From Begonia masoniana (lineage: Eukaryota; Streptophyta; Magnoliopsida; Cucurbitales; Begoniaceae): 64,000 nucleotides of DNA. The notes beneath the pieces were generated by a model that searched no databases, was not told the DNA's origin, and saw only the letters and a program-made list of their open reading frames with translations. Position numbers and translations under genes: made by a program. The stretch spans positions 14,569,549 to 14,633,548 of the forward strand of contig CM039508.1 in assembly GCA_022432975.1 (NCBI GenBank), given 5' to 3'. Shown here in pieces: positions 1 through 8,968 of this stretch (position 1 is its first letter; each line of letters begins with the position of its first letter).

Positions 1-1
1 T

Positions 2-2467
2 TCTAAGGTGGACCTCAAGAGTGGTTACCACCAAATAAGAATGAAAGAAGGTGACGAGTGGAAGACGACATTTAAGACTAAGTACGGGCTTTTTGAGTGG
101 ATGGTGATGCCCTTCGGGTTATCTAACGCGCCCAGTACCTTCATGAGACTTATGCACCACGTGCTTAAAGATTTCCTAGGAAAATTTATTGTTGTCTATT
201 TTGACGATATTTTGGTGTACAGTCTAGACCTCCCACAACACCTCAACCATCTTAGTGTCCTTTTCCAAACCCTACGAAAAGCTCAATTATTTGGGAATTT
301 AAGCAAATGCTCATTCGCGCAAGATAAAGTTTATTTTCTAGGGTTTGTCATTTCTAAAGATGGCATAGAAGCCGATGTTGACAAGATCAAGGCTATTAGG
401 GATTGGCCTACCCCCAACTCTTTAACCGAATTACGTAGCTTCCATGGTCTGGCCTCTTTTTACCGGAGGTTCATAAAAGACTTTAGTTCAATAGTCTCAC
501 CGCTCACTAATTGCACTAAGAAGGGAAAAGAGTTTACTTGGACCCCTGTTTGTCAAAAGAGCTTTGAGCTAATCAAGGACAAGTTATGCCACTCGCCAGT
601 GTTAGCACTCCCTGACTTTAACAAGGTATTTGAAATTAAGAGTGATGCTTCCGGAGTTGGCATTGGAGCCGTACTCATGCAAGAAGGGAAACCCATTGCA
701 TACTTTAGTGAAAAACTGAAAGGAGCCATGCTAAACTACTCCACGTACGATAAGGAATTTTATGCCGTTATTAGAGCATTGGAGCATTGGCAGCACTACC
801 TCTTGTCAAAAGAATTTGTTATCAATACTGACCATCAATCTTTACGACACATTAAGAGTCAACATAAGTTGAACAAGAGGCATGCTAAATGGGTAGAATT
901 TTTGGAGAGGTTCCCGTATATTCGTAAGTATGTGAAAGGAGAAAATAATGTAGTCGCCGATGCACTTTCGAGGAAACGCATTCTCCTTACCGAGCTAGGG
1001 ACTCGATTCTTTGGATTTGAATGGATCAAACATAATTACGAATCTAACCCTGACTTTGGATCTTATTACACCAAGTGCAAGGAAAAGGCTGAAGGAGAAT
1101 ATCGACTTATGGACGACTATTTACTAAGGGCGGGAAAATTATGTATACCCCAAGGAAGCATGAGGCGAAGTCTTGTAAAAGAAGCCCATTGTGGAGGATT
1201 AGCGAATCATTTCGGGGAGAAGAAGACCCTCGATATGCTTAAGGAACACTTCTTTTGGCCACATATGAAAAGGGACATGCACCGCATGGTGGAAACATGC
1301 ATCGTGTGCAAGAAAGCCAAGAGTAAGGTCCTACCACAAGGCTTGTATATGCCCTTACCCATTCCTTCGCACCCTTGGACTGAAGTTAGTATGGACTTCA
1401 TTTTGGGATTGCCACGAACTGCTCGTAATAAGGATTCGATCATGGTGGTTGTGGATCGTTTCTCTAAGATGGCACATTTCATTCCTTGTGCAAAAACGGA
1501 TGACGCCTTTTCTATAGCTGACCTATTTTTCAAAGAAATTGTTCGCCTACATGGTATACCGCATTCCATAGTGTCGGACCGGGACACTAAATTTTTGAGC
1601 TCCTTCTGGACCACTTTGTGGAAGAAGTTGGGGACGAAGCTGTGTTTTAGCACATCTTTCCACCCCCAAACTGATGGCCAAACGGAAGTTCTTAACAGGA
1701 CCTTAGGCTCCCTCTTACGCAGTATTGTAGGTAAGAAACTATCCAGTTGGGATGTAGTCCTTCCCGGATTGGAATTTTCCTACAATCGCACCCTTCATTC
1801 CACTACTGAGCAAACGCCCTTTGAGGTTGCCTATGGGTTTAATCCATGTACACCGTTGGACCTTGTTCCGTTACCCATTAATGAACTAGCCAACCCATCA
1901 GGAGCAAACAAGGCCGAACAGATTAAGAAATTACATGAGAACGTGCGTCAAGCCATCGAGAAGAGAAATGCGAGCGTGGCCAAACGAGTAAACAAAGGCC
2001 GAAAAGAGGTTATCTTTAATGAAGGAGATTTAGTTTGGTTACACCTACGAAAAGATAGATTCCCCGACAAAAGAAAATCTAAACTTCTTCCTCGTGCGGA
2101 TGGACCATTCAAGGTGTTGCAGCGGATCAATAATAACGCTTATAAGATTGAACTGCCTGGAGATTATGGAGTATCGGCAACGTTCAATGTCATGGACCTA
2201 TCACCCTATATAAGCGATGAAGAAAACTCCGAGAGGCCTGACTTAAAGGATTTGAGGTCAAATCCTCAATCACCTGGGGAGGATGATGTGCCCCGTAGGC
2301 CCATTACACGATCCCAGACCCGAGTCCACAATTTGACTAACACACTTGTCTCTTTTGCAGGTCATGGTTCGTGTGAAGACTTGGAGGACACCGTGGACGA
2401 CTTGAAGTGGGAGATTAAAGCTGGAGACGTTGACCAACCGAAGCATCTCCTCATGTGGAAAGACTAA
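2..2467 (+). CDS. CRM-clade chromovirus pol polyprotein (RT-RNase H-integrase), 5' end off window
   Basis: Reverse transcriptase, RNase H and integrase of a Ty3/gypsy retrotransposon; these enzymes copy element RNA into DNA and insert it. Open over about 820 codons and truncated only by the window edge. Visible in order: RT with the YFDD catalytic box near residue 65; RNase H with SDASG, the YDKEFYA block and VADALSR (about 205-320); integrase zinc-binding HHCC region (about 395-440); catalytic core with MDFILGLP, VSDRD and HPQTDGQTE (about 465-560); and the C-terminal KLLPRADGPFKV block (about 693-718). The wording of the RT and integrase motifs is that of plant CRM/CRR elements (family knowledge). 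The last ~61 codons lie inside the 3' LTR, which starts at 2284 within a codon, as described for CRM elements. No premature stop is visible, so this is among the youngest insertions here. Confidence 0.9.
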   Translation, partial: SKVDLKSGYHQIRMKEGDEWKTTFKTKYGLFEWMVMPFGLSNAPSTFMRLMHHVLKDFLGKFIVVYFDDILVYSLDLPQHLNHLSVLFQTLRKAQLFGNLSKCSFAQDKVYFLGFVISKDGIEADVDKIKAIRDWPTPNSLTELRSFHGLASFYRRFIKDFSSIVSPLTNCTKKGKEFTWTPVCQKSFELIKDKLCHSPVLALPDFNKVFEIKSDASGVGIGAVLMQEGKPIAYFSEKLKGAMLNYSTYDKEFYAVIRALEHWQHYLLSKEFVINTDHQSLRHIKSQHKLNKRHAKWVEFLERFPYIRKYVKGENNVVADALSRKRILLTELGTRFFGFEWIKHNYESNPDFGSYYTKCKEKAEGEYRLMDDYLLRAGKLCIPQGSMRRSLVKEAHCGGLANHFGEKKTLDMLKEHFFWPHMKRDMHRMVETCIVCKKAKSKVLPQGLYMPLPIPSHPWTEVSMDFILGLPRTARNKDSIMVVVDRFSKMAHFIPCAKTDDAFSIADLFFKEIVRLHGIPHSIVSDRDTKFLSSFWTTLWKKLGTKLCFSTSFHPQTDGQTEVLNRTLGSLLRSIVGKKLSSWDVVLPGLEFSYNRTLHSTTEQTPFEVAYGFNPCTPLDLVPLPINELANPSGANKAEQIKKLHENVRQAIEKRNASVAKRVNKGRKEVIFNEGDLVWLHLRKDRFPDKRKSKLLPRADGPFKVLQRINNNAYKIELPGDYGVSATFNVMDLSPYISDEENSERPDLKDLRSNPQSPGEDDVPRRPITRSQTRVHNLTNTLVSFAGHGSCEDLEDTVDDLKWEIKAGDVDQPKHLLMWKD
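2274..2283 (+). other. Polypurine tract of the CRM element
   Basis: The purine-rich stretch CTGGGGAGGA directly precedes the TGATG start of the 3' LTR. It would prime plus-strand DNA synthesis. It lies inside the pol reading frame. The related element H has nearly the same sequence just before its LTR start at 3848 (minus strand). Confidence 0.7.
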
Positions 2468-2688
2468 AGAGACACCTTAATGCTCACATGAGAATTTGTC
2501 TTCCCGAGCTTTAATATTTGTTGCTTTTTTGAAATTTCAAACTTATTGGCAAACGTTGGCCTTCTTGTTAAACTTTATTAGATGCATGTTAGGATTAGAT
2601 GCATGTTAGGATTATATGGATGTTAGGATTAGATGAATGATAGGATTAGTTGGTGGCTTGGTTTGGCCCATTGAAGTTGAAGACATGT

Positions 2689-2721
2689 CCAAGCCCAAGC
2701 CCAAGCCCAAGCCCAAGCCCA
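2689..2721 (+). repeat. AAGCCC hexanucleotide microsatellite
   Basis: About five tandem AAGCCC units lie just upstream of the TATA box of the CRM LTR. The solo LTR of the same family at 23841 lacks the run, so it is a local expansion. Confidence 0.85.
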
Positions 2722-2731
2722 CCATTAGGTC

Positions 2732-2738
2732 TATATAT
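2732..2738 (+). promoter_or_regulatory. TATA box of the CRM LTR
   Basis: TATATAT follows the block ATTAGGTC. The solo LTR of this family has CATAGGTCTATAAAAGCATG at the equivalent place (TATAAAA 24515-24521). Conservation between diverged copies supports a core promoter. Confidence 0.6.
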
Positions 2739-3275
2739 TCATGGCATTGGTGTTTGTAACTTTTTTGGGATGATTTTTATGAGCACCCACGGATTTCTCT
2801 CATTGAAGAAGAAGAAGCTTGGAGTAAGGAGCTTCCAAGGTAAGCTCGGTTGACAACAACCGAGGGGTCGCGCCCCCGAACCATTCTTCTAGCTTGGTAG
2901 CTAGTTGGAGTGGAATTTGCCACCTCCTTCTCCACTCTTTTGAGGGCGGAAAACAGCAAGGTGTGGCCTTAACCGGTTCCTTGAATCGAGTTTTCTTCCT
3001 TGGAAGAAACTCTTGCCGGAAGCTCCATTGAAGCACTCACCGGCCGATTCTCGGAAAATATTCATAATTAACTCAAATCAATGGATCTGGACCACAAACT
3101 TCACCAGCACACATCTCACTCACTTCACAACACTCACCTAAAATTTCATTTCATTCCGAGCTTGTTTAGTATTTCTTTGACATTTATATTCTCAGATTTC
3201 TCGGTTTTTCCAGCACTAGGGAACTAACGGTCTTTTCGAGTTCTAGAGTCGTGTTTTGCAGGTCGGAGCTCAACA

Positions 3276-3617
3276 GGGGCGAAGGATGAAGAAAAAGGAA
3301 AGAAGAAGAGGAAGAGTTGGACTCTCTGGAGTCCAGAGAGTCTGGCGATTGCTCGCCTCTGGCGAGTGATCGCCACCTCCTCTGCCCATTTAAAAAAAAT
3401 ATATATATGTTTTATTTAATTGATTTCTTTTATTAATTAATTGTTTTAAAATGGTTTAAGTTTATTGATTTAGTAATTGTTTAAATGATTTACTAAACGA
3501 ACTCCGATTTAGATTCCGATTTCGACTTTGATTAAGATTTTTGCTCAGGTACAGTTAAAGTGAAAGTTTTAAAAAAATAAAATAAAATAAACGATATCAC
3601 GGGTAAGGGTCGTGACA
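3276..3617 (+). mobile_element. 3' end of an older Tekay-type LTR ('LTR-B') hosting the CRM insertion
   Basis: The end GGGTCGTGACA and the AT-rich stretch with TTTACTAAACGAACTC resemble the last part of the Tekay-C LTRs (TTTACTAAACCAACTC, ending GGGACGTTACA). It carries a perfect 11-bp stem (3320-3330 with 3332-3342) and a second GGCGATTG/GATCGCC hairpin, as in the Tekay-C and Tekay-D LTRs. The left part is off window because the CRM element inserted into it. CTTAC after its end fits a target duplication in the LTR of element H. Confidence 0.65.
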
Positions 3618-3848
3618 CTTACAATGAAGACGAATATATGCCAAATAAGTTCGAAAATAAAAATTACAAATTATTGGGCTGGGAAGACAAATTCCCATGG
3701 GCCGAATGGTGAATCCTTCCATGTGCTCCCAAATGCATTCCTTCCTAAAAAATATTCCTACAAAAAGAAAACACGTAATAAGTAGATAGATGATAAAAAT
3801 CTTGGGACTTTAATAATTTTTCTTTTAATTTCAATCCGAGGCACGTCA
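3618..3848 (-). mobile_element. Partial 3' LTR of non-autonomous CRM-like element H
   Basis: About 230 bp is nearly identical to 20003-20232. On the minus strand it starts TGACGTGCCTCGG at 3848. It breaks off at 3618, where LTR-B was inserted; the rest lies left of the window. Confidence 0.75.
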
Positions 3849-5160
3849 TCCTCTCTGGGTGATTTGAGGATTTGACCTCAAATCCGTTGGTTGACTTTTC
3901 CTCAATAATGTCCCATACAATGTCTTGTGTACTCCTTGAAGGCTCGAATTTGAATGCAATGAGGGAATGTTCTTTTGTTATAAAGCACTTTACCAAGAGA
4001 TGTTCTAGATGGAAAAGGATAAGGTTTGTGATGGTCTTACTAATGTTTTCTTTGGCGGGGGTGGAAAAATTGAATTCAACGGCTACTTTGGAGGGCGATT
4101 GCTCGGTGATGGAAGGAAATTTTCCAAAGTAGGTGAATCCGACAAAGAGTAAAGTGGGAATGCTAAAGTTCTCCGACCAAAGAAATATTCCATTTATCCT
4201 TAAGACCTCAAAAGAAAATTTATTTACCAATAGAACCTTAACCCTAGTCCTATGGTAGAATTTGTGAAAATCAATCGATGGGGAACAAGGTTTTCGTAAT
4301 CTATCAAATTGAAAGATAAGGCACTTATGGGCTACAAAAGGAATAAAATGCCTAATTGTGTGTGTAGCTCTAAGAATGGAAATAGGAAGGGAAAGGGTTG
4401 GCTCTAGGCCATAGAGTAACCTCTTCCTAAGGGATGGAACAGACCGAAAAATTTCCTTAAGTTTCGGGTGGAAAAGAAAGGGAGTGATGATCATGCTACC
4501 TAATCTAAAGATGATTTCATCGTTTAATTTTGTCTTCTCATGAGGCCATGTAGATACGTCCTCCAATTGGCAAGACAATTCACTAGTAAATAAAGGATTT
4601 GGGTGTGTCTTGATAAAGGAAAGAATTTTCTCATGATTTGGGAAGGAAGGAAATGGAGCTACAACCATACTTCCGATGCCAAAAATGCCTTCGTCACTTA
4701 TTTCCCTTTCCTCGACATTTTTCAAAGCATACGACACCTCTTCTTCGTATAAAGGGTTGTCATGCCAATTGATATGAGTGAGATTTTGCTCATCAATTAA
4801 CCCACATTTTGACAATAGTAAATTTTTCTTTGATTTTTTTTTTTGGCGGGTAGCCTCATCTTGAGCAACTTGGTCGGTGGTCATCGGTAGCAATTTGATT
4901 TTTCTTCTTCCAAAATTAAACGTATAATGGTTTAGGAATCCGTCATAGTTTACCCTTCGGTCAAAGTGCCATGGTCGACCCAAAAGGATGTGGCTGGCAC
5001 TCATCGGAACAACATCACAAATAACCGAATCTTGGTACATTCCTATAGTGAAATCTACGGTTACTTGTTTGGTATTCTCATGCTCATTTTTATCGTCCAA
5101 CCATTGAAGCTTATAGGGTGTAGGATGATTACGGGTTTCAAGTCCTAATTTTCCGACCAT
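3745..5160 (-). CDS. Element H: protease fused to a long unrecognised domain, in place of RT/integrase
   Basis: An open frame of 471 codons. The first ~95 residues match the gypsy protease and post-protease region (the SHILLGRPWHFDRRV block, CDVVPM, then a basic KKKSKK stretch). Normally RT follows here. Instead about 330 residues run on with no RT, RNase H or integrase motif that I can recognise. That part holds two related segments, each with a GSM(V/I)(V/I)xPF core (IFGIGSMVVAPF and IFRLGSMIITPF), about 60 residues apart. The frame crosses the LTR start at 3848. The DNA just before the LTR matches the CRM element before its own LTR, apart from one extra base. H therefore looks like a CRM derivative in which the RT-integrase segment was lost or replaced. 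Function of the novel part is unknown; it may be non-functional sequence that stayed open. Confidence 0.6.
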   Translation of the reverse strand: MVGKLGLETRNHPTPYKLQWLDDKNEHENTKQVTVDFTIGMYQDSVICDVVPMSASHILLGRPWHFDRRVNYDGFLNHYTFNFGRRKIKLLPMTTDQVAQDEATRQKKKSKKNLLLSKCGLIDEQNLTHINWHDNPLYEEEVSYALKNVEEREISDEGIFGIGSMVVAPFPSFPNHEKILSFIKTHPNPLFTSELSCQLEDVSTWPHEKTKLNDEIIFRLGSMIITPFLFHPKLKEIFRSVPSLRKRLLYGLEPTLSLPISILRATHTIRHFIPFVAHKCLIFQFDRLRKPCSPSIDFHKFYHRTRVKVLLVNKFSFEVLRINGIFLWSENFSIPTLLFVGFTYFGKFPSITEQSPSKVAVEFNFSTPAKENISKTITNLILFHLEHLLVKCFITKEHSLIAFKFEPSRSTQDIVWDIIEEKSTNGFEVKSSNHPERMTCLGLKLKEKLLKSQDFYHLSTYYVFSFCRNIF

Positions 5161-5874
5161 GTCTTAGGAGGCCGCATTTATGCAACTTCCTCCATCGATT
5201 ATTAACGAACAAACTTTATCTCCTACAGCACATCGACTATGAAATAGATTCTCACGTTGACAGTCCTTGTCCACATGCTTAGATGTCAATGCTCGCCTTA
5301 TGACCATTAACAAAGGTCCATCTTGAGGCTCGCATTCATCGGTTTCTTCTTCGCTTTCTACTTCTTTCTCATCCTTATCGATTTTATTGTATTGGCCTTC
5401 ATCCTCTTCACTCTCCCATTCGCCCGTGGATTCCTTAATGACCATCACACGATGATTAGAGCACTCGTTAGCATAGGGCCCTTTTCCTAAGCATTTGAAG
5501 CATTGCACATCAGGTGCTCTAGGTCCTTTAGGTTGGGCTTCATGAATTTTGTTTGCGGTTGGGGGATTGTGAGGGGTGTTTGATGATTTTGGTGGCCAAT
5601 TTTGATTGAGGGGTCGTTTCTCTTCTTGCTTTTGGATAGATTTCTCGGAGTTGAAGTTTCTAGGTGGAAATTTAGGCAAGTCGGTCTTGCGCTTTCTCTT
5701 AAGTTGCCTTTCCACCGTGAGGGCCAATTGTATGACCAAGTCCATGGTCTCCAATTGTTGCAATTCAACAACATCTCCTATGTCGCGGTTCAAGCCTCTT
5801 ATAAATTTAGCGATGAGTTGTTCTTGCAGTTCATCAATTGCACATCGCATGTTAAGGGTTTTGAATTCGGTAAG
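5161..5874 (-). pseudogene. Element H: C-terminal gag and start of protease
   Basis: Continues the gag begun at 19158-19384; the two parts are separated by Tekay-A. Readable features: the gag helix region with FIRGLNRDIGDVVELQ, a basic linker, one zinc knuckle and the protease start IIDGGSC. The knuckle reads CFKCLGKGPYANEC: the expected histidine of the CX2CX4HX4C motif is proline, so zinc binding is probably lost. An acidic EEDEGQ...DKDEKEVESEEETDE stretch follows. A TAA stop separates this frame from the downstream protease frame at 5160. Confidence 0.75.
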
Positions 5875-6351
5875 TGTAACGACCCCAGAGAGATCGCCAC
5901 ATAATCCATATCTTTCTTAATCATTTAATTCTTATTACTCACAAATTATTCATTATTAGTAATGTATTTTTTTTTTTGTAAACATAATTTAACTCAAGAT
6001 GTCATACGCGATTCACTAGGCCTCATTCGGCAAAGGAAAACATTACACATCTGCCGGCGGGAAGTGCAATGTGTATCGGCTGGTGAAGGGAAACTTAAAC
6101 CTTTAGACTGCATCTACCGATAGAGGAATAAACCACATCTACCTGTCACTAGATGACAAAACCATGTTTATACCATCCGGTGAAGAAACTCTCTACATCA
6201 TCCGATGAAATAAGGGGACATCATCCGATGAACATGTGCTCCTCACGTGAATAATTAAAACATGACCCGGTCACTAAACGACAAGATAACCCTCACATCA
6301 TCCGGTAACTAGACGACAAACTATACTTACATCTACCGATAGGTTAAACGC

Positions 6352-7165
6352 TCTACATCTGCCGATCGCTAGACAACAAAATAGCACTTTCATCATCCGA
6401 TGGCTTAAACACTCTACATCTGCCGATCGCTAGATGACAAAATAGCACTTTCATCATCCGATGGCTTAAATACTCTACATCTGCCGATCGCTACACGACA
6501 AAATAGCACTTTCATCATCCGATGGCTTAAACACTCTACATCTTCCGATCGCTAGACGACAAAATAGCACTTTCATCATCCGATGGCTTAAACACTATAC
6601 ATCTGCCGATCGCTAGACGACAAAATAGCACTTTCATCATCCGATGGCTTAAACACTCTACATGCTTAAACACTCTACATCTGCCGATCGCTAGACAACA
6701 AAATAGCACTTTCATCATCCGATGGCTTAAACACTCTACATCTGCCGATCGCTAGATGACAAAATAGCACTTTCATCATCCGATGGCTTAAATACTCTAC
6801 ATCTGCCGATCGCTAGACGACAAAATAGCACTTTCATCATCCGATGGCTTAAACACTCTACATCTGCCGATCGCTAGACGACAAAATAGCACTTTCATCA
6901 TCCGATGGCTTAAATACTCTACATCTGCCGATCGCTAGACGACAAAATAGCACTTTCATCATCCGATGGCTTAAACACTCTACATCTGCCGATCGCTAGA
7001 CGACAAAATAGCACTTTCATCATCCGATGGCTTAAACACTCTACATCTGCCGATCGCTAGACGACAAAATAGCACTTTCATCATCCGATGGCTTAAATAC
7101 TCTACATCTGCCGATCGCTAGACGACAAAATAGCACTTTCATCATCCGATGGCTTAAATACTCTC
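6352..7165. repeat. 61-bp tandem array inside the Tekay-A 3' LTR (13 copies)
   Basis: Each monomer holds CTGCCGATCGCTAGACGAC, then AAAATAGCACTTTCATCATC, then CGATGGCTTAAAC. I count 13 GATCGCT-containing units, one preceded by a short partial unit near 6664. Monomers are nearly identical, so the array is recently homogenised. The same monomer, diverged, occurs in Tekay-B. Confidence 0.9.
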
Positions 7166-7606
7166 CATCTACCGATGACGTCAGCCGGATGGTGGCCTTA
7201 TCCAGCTTCTATCACACGGCAGAAAAACACTATAATCATCAAACAACTTCATCCAATAGAAAATACCACAACTCACCCGAATCATAACCTAGTAACTATA
7301 AACCTCAATGAGTAAGAATCATAAACTCATCCAAAATACGCATAGCGGATAGGCAAACAAACCATTCAATAACCTTTAAAGTCATCATCAGGCTCTTAAG
7401 TCTAATCATTCAAATCTAAATCTCATGGTTATAAGAAATTCTATTCTACTTAGACATTCGTTTATCATAAATTTCACTGACATACTATGAGCATAACCAG
7501 GGGTCTTAATCGCCTGCCCAGCCTTGCACTGTCATACTGAGCATCCTCCACTAACCAGCTTTAAACATCATCTCTAGAATGGAAATCCTCACCTGTTAGC
7601 TCTTCA

Positions 7607-8277
7607 CCTACATCATAAGGTTTAACTATAAGCCTAATGCTTAGTAAGGAATGCAACACTAACATGGATGCATGAATGTAAAGCTCGGAAAATCACATAC
7701 TCATAAGTTTCTTTTTCTTTTTCTCGTTCATATCTTTGCTCGTAATCATCATTCATAGTCATGGATCATATTTATCATTCATAATCATTGATCATATTCT
7801 TCATTTAAGTTGTGTGGATTAAGAGAGGATTTGTGCCGGTAAAGGGGGTTCGACAGTGAGTTTGATCTTGGTCCCTACTGCGGGTCGTATTCATAAGTCC
7901 CTCTTTTAGACTGTGACATACGCCGAACCGCCCCCAACCCTTACTTAGTCCACGTTGCATCAGTTTTATCTTCTTACTTTATTCATGAGGAAAACATGCT
8001 CTTAAAACATTTTCATATGCATAAAATAGTCATGATGCATGTACATGGAAATTCCTAAATCATCAAGCTACAGACAGAGCACTATCCAACATAAAACCTT
8101 ACCATTGAACTAATCATCAATATAAATACTAGACAGTAACATAAGGGAACTACTAATCATCGTATGAGTTTCTACCTAACATCCTTTGATGTAGGATCCT
8201 AATGACCGAGAAACATGTACATTCACTTACCTGGTCTCCTTAGCAATTTGAGCTCCTTTCTCTTCAAACTTCTTCAC
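7607..8277 (-). other. Putative mini-exon and structured intron, Tekay-A 3' LTR
   Basis: On the minus strand a 47-nt segment (8231-8277) is preceded by TTTTAG and followed by CAG/GTAAGT. The next segment ends in GATGTAG/G at 7608. CCTACATCAAAGG (8183-8195) near its start can pair with the CCTTATGATGTAGG (7607-7620) at its end, with one bulged base. The pattern recurs in the other Tekay LTRs. Splicing is inferred. Confidence 0.5.
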
Positions 8278-8927
8278 CTAAAACATTTACATTGCAGTAG
8301 TTAAAACAAAATCCTATTAGTTCTAATCACAAGTCATTCTAGGATCTAATAGCTATAGTCACTCCCGAATCCTTTGTATAGTTCTCTGTGCAGTTTGAAA
8401 TCCAAACCCAAAACAGACAGATTCGATTAGCGATAACTCAGGGTTGGTTGTTTAATGTCCAAAATCGATTCGGAATGACATTACCACTTTCAGATTTTAA
8501 AATACCCTTACTAATACTCGGCCATTGAAGAACCCAGAACTTCAACACATAGTAGAAAACAGAGCTTAACGACTAAAAGATAGCTACATTGCCAAACTCG
8601 TACCTCGAGCACAAAGTAGTCGAGAAGCAGCAAGGAAACCGATCGTCGAAAGAGGGATTTTCAGCTGACAGAGAGCAAAAGCTCGGGAAGAGAAATCGCC
8701 GAGAGTAGGAGATGACGGCTACAGTGGTTTAAATGAGGTTTGAATCCTTTCCTTTTTCTTTAAATACTGGTCTCAATCCTCCATTATTACAACTTTGCCA
8801 CTCAACCTAGTTTAAATCCACATGTAATTAATTAAGCTTGGCATAAAATTCTAAACCGTGAAGATTGAATAATCATGGCCGTTAATTCAATTAGGAAGTC
8901 ACCTGGTTGAAGTTGTCAGGTGTTACA

Positions 8928-8941
8928 TCCACCCTTCCTTA
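8928..8941 (-). other. Polypurine tract of Tekay-A
   Basis: On the minus strand TAAGGAAGGGTGGA directly precedes the TG of the 3' LTR. Tekay-B, -C and -D carry similar AAGG(A/T)GG(A/G)T(G/A)GA tracts at the same place. Confidence 0.8.
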
Positions 8942-8968
8942 AACAAAATTTTCGTCCCCAAAAATTGA

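Larger units (their letters stand above)
2284..3275 (+). mobile_element. 3' LTR of the CRM element
   Basis: Starts TGATGTGCCCC and ends CTCAACA, giving TG...CA ends. The boundaries were set by comparison with the TSD-flanked solo LTR at 23841-25062, which has the same start, the same TCTTTTGCAGGT block and the same end region. It holds the pol stop codon (2465-2467), short direct repeats of a GCATGTTAGGATTA-like unit (about 2582-2650), an AAGCCC hexamer run and a TATA box. The 5 bases after it are GGGGC; the matching left duplication is off window. Confidence 0.85.
5875..8927 (-). mobile_element. Tekay-A 3' LTR
   Basis: 3053 bp, TGTAACGACC...GGTGTTACA on the plus strand. It holds 13 copies of a 61-bp tandem unit (about 6352-7165), a TGACGTCA site (7174-7181), and the mini-exon/splice-like block at 8231-8277. 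It matches the LTR at 13556-19152 over its whole length apart from the repeat number and the nested solo LTR. Confidence 0.9.

Noticed and set aside
1207..1653. 148-codon minus-strand frame within the CRM pol
   Set aside because: Antisense shadow of a well-supported integrase.
6352..7165. CRISPR-like look of regularly spaced repeats
   Set aside because: Units are head-to-tail direct repeats without unique spacers, in a plant LTR.
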